This document shows, in pieces, positions 40,152 through 46,174 of a DNA stretch of 46,174 nucleotides. Each line of letters opens with the position of its first letter. Within the stretch, counting starts at the first letter, position 1. The stretch is from contig FR882062.1 of NCBI GenBank assembly GCA_000434915.1, positions 352 to 46,525 on the forward strand. Direction: 5' to 3'. The DNA comes from Ruminococcus sp. CAG:563 (lineage in GTDB: Bacteria > Bacillota > Clostridia > Oscillospirales > Acutalibacteraceae). The notes beneath the pieces are model-generated. The model made no database searches, had not been told where the DNA came from, and saw only the letters and a program-made list of their open reading frames with translations. The position numbers and the translations under genes are program-made.

Positions 40152-42803
40152 TTATAGATTCAATCCGCTTTTTATCGGATATTCGTTGTCTTTTTCCGTT
40201 ATGCTGCCGTCACCGTCGGTGTCCGCAGCCTTTTTGAAATGTACGTCAAAGCTCATCATGCCTGCCGCAGCGGCATTGATGAGAACAGCGTCGCAACCGT
40301 CGGCCGCACCGTCACCGTTGACATCGCCTTTAATAATAATCGTATATCTGTTAACGAGCACGCCGTCGGCAGTGTAAAGCAAAATCTGTCCGCCCGTGCA
40401 TACTTTGTCATATTTAAAATAGCCTCCGTTTGTCGCTTCAAGGTAGAGATTAAGATTTGCGGCTCTCTGCGGAAGTCCGGTTACATATCCGTCGGCTACC
40501 GAAACCGTCTGCGACTCAGTCGAGATAAGCTCGGGTACCTCCTTTTCGGGTAAATCTTTATAAGTAAGACTGACTGCTCCCGTACCCGTGAGAACTGAGC
40601 CTACATAAACCCTGTTTTTGTAAATCGTCATATCAGCCGCCTGGCAGTTTGAGCAGGGCGAACCGCCGAGCTGCTTCCACTCGCCGCCGTCAAGATAAAG
40701 AATCTGGCTGTCCTCGCCGGATGCAATAAGCGAAGCGCAAACCGTTCCGTTCTCGGAAATATCCATTGAAGCCTCAAGAATATTTGTTATCGTCGTCGGC
40801 ACTTCATATTGAGTGACCTTTGAATCGCCGTCAACCTTGACTATTATCGGTTTGCTGCCCGAGGCTGCGGCAATCATCCAATATTCGCCGTTATATCCGA
40901 TGCTTCTGTGAAGATTGGACGAAACAAGCGGATTGGGAATCTGAATATTCTCCCACTGTCCCGTGGTCAGGTTATATCTCTTGACCTGCGTATACTGCTT
41001 TCCTCCGCCGAAGGAAAAATTGCAATAGGTCACATAAATATAATTGTCGACCGTGCTGAGACTCGGATTTGCAAAATAATCGGCGGTCAGCGACGAATTG
41101 ACATTTGTCACGCCGTTCGAAGTGATTTTCTTTATGCTCAGCTTTGTGCCGTCAACTGTCCATGCGCAGTAGAACCCCGAATCGCCCATAAAAAGCTGCA
41201 AATCGTTCGGATAGCTGACCGAGTTATCCGTGTAAACGGTCTGCCACGAGCTGCCCGTATACTTTGCAAGAACGGGTCTGCCGCTTGAATTGAGGTAGAG
41301 AACGTACGGAACATCGTTATAAACCTTAAGCGTCATGCTGTTAACATTTGAGAAAGACGAACCGAGTGCGGTCCAGGATGCTCCGTCGTACTTAAGCACC
41401 TTGTTCACAAAGTTCCAGTCCTCACGACCCATTATACATGAATAGACATTGCCCATACTGTCGGTATCAACTTTAATTCCGGTTGCCTCCATTGCAATGC
41501 TGTTTGAAATACCGTTCCACAATCCGAGCGAAGAATAATCCGGAAACTCAACATGAAAACTGATTTGAGATGAATCATTGTTATACTTTACGTCCGAAAT
41601 AACTATACCACTGTTCTTACCGTTGGAATAGAACATCGTTCCGTCAGTAAGCGATGCCTCAAAATCCGCAACACCGAAACTTGTCCTGTTACTGTTCGGA
41701 TCAAGAGCAGATTTGAATAAATCACCTGCGCTCGCCGTCGTACTTGTCTCACCGGGACGGTAAACATAGAGATAATCGTCGCCCCAAGCATTCGTCTGAT
41801 TAACAACAGACTTGTTGACCCTGTAAATCAGCAATCCGGACGACGGAATTTTCGTTTCGAATCCGAGATTTGAAAAATTCGTCGTTATCTTCTTTCTGTA
41901 TTCGAGCATGAAGCTCTCGCTCGCCGACATCGGCGTTTTGATCTCATAAAGTATCGTGTCGGAGTCGGGATCGCTTACCGGATCAAGCGTATATGTTCCG
42001 CTCCGGGTGATCTGCTGCATCGGTATCCAGCCAAGCTTGTATCGCTGGTAGGAAAGCGGATACTGCATAAAAAAGCTGTTGCTTGCCATTATGTCCCAAA
42101 CACCGACGGGGGTTCCGTCCGTTCCGCTTCGGCGATAGAGATCCGGCAAACCGACACTGTGTAAAAATTCGTGCGTAATAACGCCCTGGCAAGCCGCTAC
42201 GGTGCCGATAACGCTGTATGAATCAATAAAATTATAGTTTCCGAACTGATATTTATTCTTTATCTTTGTCGAAACGTCCGTAACACTCTTGTGCGGCCAC
42301 ATAAAATCAGAGCCGCTCGGGCACTTGCCCTGGATAATAACGGTAAGATTATCAACAACGCCGGAATATTTATTATCAAGCCTATCCTCGGGCATCTTTA
42401 TCTTTCCCGAGTTCAAAGCGGCAACAATCTCCTGAATAACACTGTTATCATTACTGTTGTCGTGCGAAGCCGCCAGGGTGAGGGGTGTAATCGTATCTCC
42501 TTCAAGCTGAGGGAAAATATTATTGACATTCAGCTTTCCTCTTGAAATTTCGGTGATATATTTTTTGAACGAAAAATCAATATCCGAGCCGGCATACATT
42601 TTTGATGTATCGTTATAATACATCATTATCTTCTGCGAGTTCTCGGAAATCTCCGTGGTTGTGTCCTCGGGAAATTTGACAAAAACGACCAAGTTTGCCA
42701 TGGTCTCAACCGAGTTTGTTTGTGCCGATGTCGGGAATGATACGGACGCTATTATTAAAATAACCGAAAGTAACACGCCTGCAAATGAACGAACATTTTT
42801 CAT
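40152..42803 (-). CDS. Secreted M6-family metalloprotease with C-terminal dockerin
   Basis: The 883-residue protein begins with a signal peptide (about 1-27, PTSAQ). Residues 35-420 are an M6/immune-inhibitor-A-like zinc protease: HEFLH at 211-215 with a downstream Asp (GLPD) and the conserved VWDIMAS at about 235. Then come beta-rich repeats resembling propeller blades (VLKYDGASWTALGS, LAKYTGSSWQTVY; about 440-790) and a dockerin with DVNGDGAADGCDAVLI and DTDGDGSITEKD. The ATG at 42803 was chosen because the ATG at 42860 overlaps the -35 box. It heads the envelope cluster that continues with the flippase. Confidence 0.9.
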   Translation of the reverse strand: MKNVRSFAGVLLSVILIIASVSFPTSAQTNSVETMANLVVFVKFPEDTTTEISENSQKIMMYYNDTSKMYAGSDIDFSFKKYITEISRGKLNVNNIFPQLEGDTITPLTLAASHDNSNDNSVIQEIVAALNSGKIKMPEDRLDNKYSGVVDNLTVIIQGKCPSGSDFMWPHKSVTDVSTKIKNKYQFGNYNFIDSYSVIGTVAACQGVITHEFLHSVGLPDLYRRSGTDGTPVGVWDIMASNSFFMQYPLSYQRYKLGWIPMQQITRSGTYTLDPVSDPDSDTILYEIKTPMSASESFMLEYRKKITTNFSNLGFETKIPSSGLLIYRVNKSVVNQTNAWGDDYLYVYRPGETSTTASAGDLFKSALDPNSNRTSFGVADFEASLTDGTMFYSNGKNSGIVISDVKYNNDSSQISFHVEFPDYSSLGLWNGISNSIAMEATGIKVDTDSMGNVYSCIMGREDWNFVNKVLKYDGASWTALGSSFSNVNSMTLKVYNDVPYVLYLNSSGRPVLAKYTGSSWQTVYTDNSVSYPNDLQLFMGDSGFYCAWTVDGTKLSIKKITSNGVTNVNSSLTADYFANPSLSTVDNYIYVTYCNFSFGGGKQYTQVKRYNLTTGQWENIQIPNPLVSSNLHRSIGYNGEYWMIAAASGSKPIIVKVDGDSKVTQYEVPTTITNILEASMDISENGTVCASLIASGEDSQILYLDGGEWKQLGGSPCSNCQAADMTIYKNRVYVGSVLTGTGAVSLTYKDLPEKEVPELISTESQTVSVADGYVTGLPQRAANLNLYLEATNGGYFKYDKVCTGGQILLYTADGVLVNRYTIIIKGDVNGDGAADGCDAVLINAAAAGMMSFDVHFKKAADTDGDGSITEKDNEYPIKSGLNL

Positions 42804-42831
42804 AACATCACCATCCTGACGTCTTTTTACA

Positions 42832-42860
42832 ATTATATCATTAAATTCCTGTTTTGTCAT
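42832..42860 (-). promoter_or_regulatory. Promoter of the M6 protease-flippase-S component genes
   Basis: ATGACA (42860-42855) and TATAAT (42837-42832), spacing 17, about 29 bases before the ATG at 42803. Confidence 0.78.
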
Positions 42861-42878
42861 TAGATAATTAAGACAAAA

Positions 42879-42925
42879 GCCGCTTTCGGAAAAGAATTAT
42901 TCTGCGTCCTATTCCAAAAAGCGGC
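42879..42925 (-). terminator. Rho-independent terminator of the flavodiiron gene
   Basis: GCCGCTTTTTGGA pairs with TCCGAAAGCGGC (one mismatch) across a 20-nt loop and is followed by TTTTGTCTT on the minus strand. Confidence 0.82.
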
Positions 42926-42970
42926 CTTAAAATATCAAAATTTCTTAATTATTGCCAATATGCACTGTTC

Positions 42971-44761
42971 TTATTTAATCGGTTCAAAATCCGCCGCACC
43001 GTGCTTGCAAAGCGGACAGATGAAATCCTCGGGAAGCTCGTCGCCCTCATAGATATATCCGCAAACCTTGCAAACAAAGCCTTTTTTGCCTTCCGTCTGC
43101 GGCCTTGGTTTAACATTCTTCTGATAATATGTGTATGTCATAGTCTCGACATCTGAAATTACTCTCGCCTCCGTTACCGAACAGATGAACATTCCGTGAG
43201 TGTCAAGGTCAACATACTGCTCAACCTTTAAGGACATGAACGAGTTGATATACCTCGGCAGAAAGGCGAGTCCGTTATCCGAACGCAGCGGCTCACTGCC
43301 CTCAAATTTATCAACATTTCTGCCGCTTCTGAATCCGAAATTTTCAAACACGGAAAACGGAGCGTCGACAGAAAGGCAGTTTATATTCATCTTGCCCGTC
43401 TGCTTGATGACGTGGTGAGAATAGTTGTCCTTATTGATTGTAACAGCAATTCTGTTCGGAGAATTTGTGACCTGCGATACGGTGTTGACAATGAGTCCGT
43501 TGTCCTTTTTACCGTCATTTGACGTTACAACATAAAGTCCGTATCCGATATTGAAAAGAGCCGTGAGGTCATTTTTGTTTGCCGTTTCGCCGTCCTGAGC
43601 AATATAGTCGCGGCAAAGCTCCTTTGAAAGTTCATCAAGCTCAGCCGTCGAAGCTGCGTTCAATGCCGAACGGATATGAACAACAGGCTCAACAAAGTTG
43701 ATGTTCTTCGACTTCTCGAACATGCCCTTCATAATCTTAGCCGCAAGCGGCGCCCATGTGCCGTTCTCAATGAAAGCGACAGTTCTGTTCTTATATTCCC
43801 TCTCTGTCAGCGACTCGATAAATGTGCGCATAAACGGAAAAATATCTGCGTTATACGTCGTTGTTGCAAGTACAAGCTTACCGTAACGGAAAGCGTCCTC
43901 AACAGCCTCCGCCATATCGCAACGTGCAAGGTCATTAACAACAACCTTCGGGCAGCCGTTTGCCCTGAGCTTGTCGGCAAGGATTTCAACCGCCTTTTTT
44001 GTATTGCCGTAAACGGAGGTATACGCAATCACAATGCCCTCACTCTCTACCGCATATGACGACCAAGTGTTGTAAAGGCCGAGATAATAGCCGAGATTTT
44101 CCGTCAGAATCGGACCGTGGAGCGGACAGATTTTTTCAATATCAAGTTTTGACGCTTTCTGTAAAAGCTTCTGCACCTGAACGCCGTACTTTCCGACAAT
44201 GCCGAAATAGTAGCGTCTTGCCTCGCACGCCCAGTCCTCATCAGCGTCGAGTGCTCCGAATTTGCCGAAGCCGTCGGCAGAGAAAAGCACCTTGTCATAT
44301 GAATCGTAGGTAACCATAACCTCCGGCCAATGAACCATGGGAGCGGCCACAAAATTGAGTGTGTGCTTGCCGAGTTCAAGTGTTGAGCCCTCGGAAATAA
44401 CGATCTGTCTCTCGCCGAGTTCATCGCCGAAGAACTGACCCATCATTGCAAAGGCCTTTGCAGAAGCAACGACTTTAACCTCGGGATAAGCCGCAACGAA
44501 GCTCATGACATTTGCCGAATGATCAGGCTCCATATGCTGAACGATGAGATAATCCGGCTTTCTGCCGTCAAGTACATCGGCAAGATTATCGAGCCATTCA
44601 TGACGAAAACGTGCGTCAACCGTATCCATAACGGCAATTTTATCATCAACAATAACATAAGAATTATATGCCATTCCGTTTTCAACAACGTACTGACCCT
44701 CAAAAAGGTCGATATCATGGTCATTAACACCAATGTATTTAATGTCCTTTGTAATATTCAT
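42971..44761 (-). CDS. Flavodiiron protein fused to flavin reductase and rubredoxin domains
   Basis: Flavodiiron proteins reduce O2 to water or NO to N2O and protect anaerobes. The 596-residue protein has four parts: a beta-lactamase-like diiron domain (1-250; ligands in HMEPDHS, PMVHWPEVM, SADGFGKFG, PLHGP), a flavodoxin domain (about 255-395; YTSVYGNTKKA), a flavin reductase domain (about 410-545), and a C-terminal rubredoxin with CKVCGYIYEG and CPLCKHG. All metal ligands are present. The fusion would let one chain take electrons from NAD(P)H through flavin and rubredoxin to the diiron site (inference). GGGAG is 8 bases before the ATG at 44761. Confidence 0.93.
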   Translation of the reverse strand: MNITKDIKYIGVNDHDIDLFEGQYVVENGMAYNSYVIVDDKIAVMDTVDARFRHEWLDNLADVLDGRKPDYLIVQHMEPDHSANVMSFVAAYPEVKVVASAKAFAMMGQFFGDELGERQIVISEGSTLELGKHTLNFVAAPMVHWPEVMVTYDSYDKVLFSADGFGKFGALDADEDWACEARRYYFGIVGKYGVQVQKLLQKASKLDIEKICPLHGPILTENLGYYLGLYNTWSSYAVESEGIVIAYTSVYGNTKKAVEILADKLRANGCPKVVVNDLARCDMAEAVEDAFRYGKLVLATTTYNADIFPFMRTFIESLTEREYKNRTVAFIENGTWAPLAAKIMKGMFEKSKNINFVEPVVHIRSALNAASTAELDELSKELCRDYIAQDGETANKNDLTALFNIGYGLYVVTSNDGKKDNGLIVNTVSQVTNSPNRIAVTINKDNYSHHVIKQTGKMNINCLSVDAPFSVFENFGFRSGRNVDKFEGSEPLRSDNGLAFLPRYINSFMSLKVEQYVDLDTHGMFICSVTEARVISDVETMTYTYYQKNVKPRPQTEGKKGFVCKVCGYIYEGDELPEDFICPLCKHGAADFEPIK

Positions 44762-44892
44762 AGCTGAAACTCCCTTCGCTTTTTGCATAGTCATAATTAG
44801 TATTAACCGAAATCAAGGCATTACTGCACAAACAATTAACCTAAGCATTGCCGGTCAAGTAACGTAACATCTTTCCTGATTCTCTAACAATA

Positions 44893-44917
44893 AATAATAG
44901 TAATCATTACTGTTATT
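44893..44917 (-). promoter_or_regulatory. PerR/Fur-like operator at the flavodiiron promoter
   Basis: A near-perfect palindrome, AATAATAGTAAT-C-ATTACTGTTATT (11 of 12 pairs), with a 7-1-7 core like the Fur-family box, runs from the -10 box to about +20. A bound repressor would block transcription. The link to PerR is inference from known PerR control of such genes in clostridia. Confidence 0.6.
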
Positions 44918-44945
44918 ATTATACATAAAATTCTTCTTTTGTCAA
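44918..44945 (-). promoter_or_regulatory. Promoter of the flavodiiron gene
   Basis: Perfect TTGACA (44945-44940) and TATAAT (44923-44918), spacing 16, with a leader of about 150 bases. The leader (44762-44910) has no clear ORF or known riboswitch. Confidence 0.85.
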
Positions 44946-45073
44946 CACCTAAAAAGAAAAAAATGCAGCAAAAGTCAAAATTTTCACAGGTATTTGAACG
45001 TTTCCGTAATCCCATTAAATCCTTTATAATAATCACACAAAAAATTACATAATTTGCATTTCACTATACAGCA

Positions 45074-45135
45074 AAGGGCATCGCCCTTCGTGACGAGGTT
45101 CAGAAGAACGAATCACAGAGAACGATGCCCGCATC
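45074..45135 (+). repeat. Truncated palindromic repeat, copy C
   Basis: AAGGGC-atc-GCCCTT (45074-45088) and a longer-range stem GGGCATCG (45076-45083)/CGATGCCC (45123-45130) enclose GTGACGAGGTTCAGAAGAAC, which aligns with ACGACGAGGTGCAGAAAAGC of copy A. It is a shorter, diverged copy. The rest of 44946-45204 is AT-rich with no gene seen. Confidence 0.65.
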
Positions 45136-45204
45136 ATGTCGAAATAATTTTCGCAGCATATGTGAAAAATCTATTCTCAACTTTTTAAGCCGTGCTATCC
45201 TATA

Positions 45205-45345
45205 TCAGCCGAGTATTGACGTGATGAAATCAAAAAGCTGGCTGAGTGCCTGCTGAATAGCATGTGCCGCATCAGGGGAAATAGCTCCGATCGCCTGAAT
45301 AAGTGCATTGATGCGATCAGAAATCAATGCGATAATAGCCATCAT
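45205..45345 (-). CDS. Small amphipathic peptide (46 residues)
   Basis: The frame encodes MMAIIALISDRINALIQA, then IGAISPDAAHAIQQ and a hydrophobic end LFDFITSILG. It has no Cys and no Lys, is slightly acidic, and is helical with hydrophobic residues at i, i+3/i+4 spacing around one Pro. Length and composition resemble PSM-beta-like peptides, leaderless bacteriocins or small membrane-active toxins; none is established. Evidence that it is real: a TTGACA-17-TAAAAT promoter, a ribosome site AGGAGATGA, and position after a strong terminator. Starts at 45351 (spacing too short) or 45342 are possible; 45345 gives the best spacing. No partner gene or immunity gene is visible. Confidence 0.7.
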   Translation of the reverse strand: MMAIIALISDRINALIQAIGAISPDAAHAIQQALSQLFDFITSILG

Positions 45346-45390
45346 AAACATTCATCTCCTATAAAAGATTAACGGTCATCCGTCAGCTTC

Positions 45391-45419
45391 ATTTTAGTCC
45401 CATAAGCATTATTTGTCAA
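45391..45419 (-). promoter_or_regulatory. Promoter of the small peptide gene
   Basis: TTGACA (45419-45414) and TAAAAT (45396-45391) are 17 bases apart on the minus strand, about 45 bases before the peptide start. Confidence 0.8.
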
Positions 45420-45469
45420 GAAAATAAAAAATTGATAAATCTTTGCGAGCCTAAAGTTCACCATAAAAT

Positions 45470-45505
45470 AAAAAATACGCAATCAAGTTTTCGCTTGACT
45501 GCGTA
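45470..45505 (-). terminator. Rho-independent terminator of dnaJ
   Basis: On the minus strand TACGCAGTCAAG pairs with CTTGATTGCGTA (one G-T pair) across a 6-nt loop and is followed by six T. Confidence 0.92.
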
Positions 45506-45513
45506 AATTGTTT

Positions 45514-46174
45514 TTATTTGCGTTTTTTGCCGAAGAAGCCTTTCTTCTCATCGCCGGTCGGTGTCGAGCCGCCCATCAGCGAATTGAATTTAAGCAAAGC
45601 TTCACGCTGTTCGGAATTGAGCTTGGTCGGAATATCGACAATGATTCTGACGAGCTGGTCTCCCCTCGCCTTGCTGCGGATATTCTGAATACCCTTACCC
45701 TTGAGTCTGAATACAGAACCGGGCTGCGTGCCCTCAGGGATATCATATTTAACCTTGCCGTCCAGCGTCGGAACCATGAGCGTATCTCCCAGTGTTGCCT
45801 GAACGAGGTTGACATGGACCTCGCACCAAACGTCAAAGCCGTCACGTTCAAAGAACGGATGCGGTCTTACGTTGACAACAACATGAAGATCGCCTGCCGG
45901 GCCGCCGTTGACACCCTTATTGCCCTCACCGCGGACATTGAGAATCTGACGGTCATCAATTCCTGCCGGAATATTCACCTCAAGCGTACTCTGCTTTGTG
46001 ATGCGACCTCTGCCACGGCACTTCGAACACGGAGTTTCGATTATTCTGCCCTTGCCGCCGCACTTTGAGCAAGCTCGCTGAGTTTGAATAACGCCGAAAG
46101 GCGTTCTCTGCTGAGCCGTAACCTGACCCGTACCGTGACATTCGGGGCAAGTTTTAGGCGATGTGCCTGCCGCC
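45514..46174 (-). CDS. dnaJ: Chaperone DnaJ, C-terminal part (5' end beyond window)
   Basis: DnaJ stimulates the ATPase of DnaK and delivers substrates to it. The 219 visible residues begin inside the zinc-finger region: CPECHGTG, CSKCGGKGR and CSKCRGRGR are three of the four CxxCxGxG repeats. The C-terminal substrate domains follow (VNIPAGIDDRQILNVRGEG, GDLHVVVNVRPHPFFERDG, VPTLDGKVKYDIPEGTQPG). The protein ends in GFFGKKRK. The J domain and Gly/Phe linker lie to the right of the window. A strong terminator follows. Confidence 0.95.
   Translation of the reverse strand, partial: AAGTSPKTCPECHGTGQVTAQQRTPFGVIQTQRACSKCGGKGRIIETPCSKCRGRGRITKQSTLEVNIPAGIDDRQILNVRGEGNKGVNGGPAGDLHVVVNVRPHPFFERDGFDVWCEVHVNLVQATLGDTLMVPTLDGKVKYDIPEGTQPGSVFRLKGKGIQNIRSKARGDQLVRIIVDIPTKLNSEQREALLKFNSLMGGSTPTGDEKKGFFGKKRK

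Noticed and set aside
42804..42860. Upstream ATG at 42860 for the M6 protease
   Set aside because: It has no ribosome site, coincides with the -35 box, and would bury the signal peptide.
44762..44910. Possible riboswitch in the 150-base flavodiiron leader
   Set aside because: Only short, weak stems could be drawn and no known conserved riboswitch core was recognised.

Overview
The window looks like chromosome of an anaerobic, Gram-positive gut-type clostridium, most likely Oscillospiraceae/Ruminococcaceae (inference). Supporting signs are strong AAGGAGG-type ribosome binding sites, TTGACA-17-TATAAT promoters, type I dockerin modules on secreted proteins, a rubredoxin-fused flavodiiron protein, tandem M42 peptidases, a Bce-type antimicrobial-peptide module and S-component (ECF) transport. 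No rRNA, tRNA, CRISPR array, prophage or IS transposase was seen.

Layout. (1) 1-2218, minus: 5' part of a large secreted surface protein that runs off the left edge, then a small DUF378 membrane protein (plus). (2) 11025-2742, minus: a tightly packed nine-gene operon from one consensus promoter: two M42 aminopeptidases, a GNAT acetyltransferase, a YnbB-type PLP enzyme, DUF2461, a phosphohexomutase, a small two-TM protein, a macrodomain-HTH protein and a von Willebrand A protein. (3) 11161-12255, plus: an LCP cell-wall glycopolymer ligase, followed by about 0.4 kb of palindrome-rich non-coding repeat. (4) 12749-16189, plus: BceAB-type ABC transporter with two small accessory genes, preceded by a BceR-type operator. 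(5) 18588-16262, minus: serC-serA, with an SGNH/MBOAT O-acetylation pair upstream (21562-18707). (6) 21864-25534, plus: glycolytic pgk-tpiA-gpmI. (7) 25654-27323, plus: a BceRS-like two-component system whose probable target transporter lies 10 kb away. (8) 30365-27675, minus: rpsO-pnp with structured leaders; then a DEDDh exonuclease and, divergently, a small protein plus MFS transporter. (9) 42803-32811, minus: an envelope cluster with a dockerin-bearing M6 metalloprotease, a Wzx-like flippase, an ECF S component, an O-antigen-ligase-like protein and a dockerin-bearing RCC1/Ig-like protein. (10) 44761-42971, minus: a four-domain flavodiiron protein behind a PerR/Fur-like palindrome. (11) A 46-codon amphipathic peptide gene with its own consensus promoter (45345-45205), and the 3' part of dnaJ at the right edge.

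The points most worth following are the hidden small peptide gene, the BceR-type double operator that links two separated halves of a peptide-sensing/resistance module, the macrodomain-HTH/vWA/membrane-protein mini-module, a family of modular palindromic intergenic repeats present in at least three diverged copies, and several structured leaders (rpsO, rpsO-pnp, serC-serA, the ligase gene). Family assignments come from reading motifs by eye; no database search was run.
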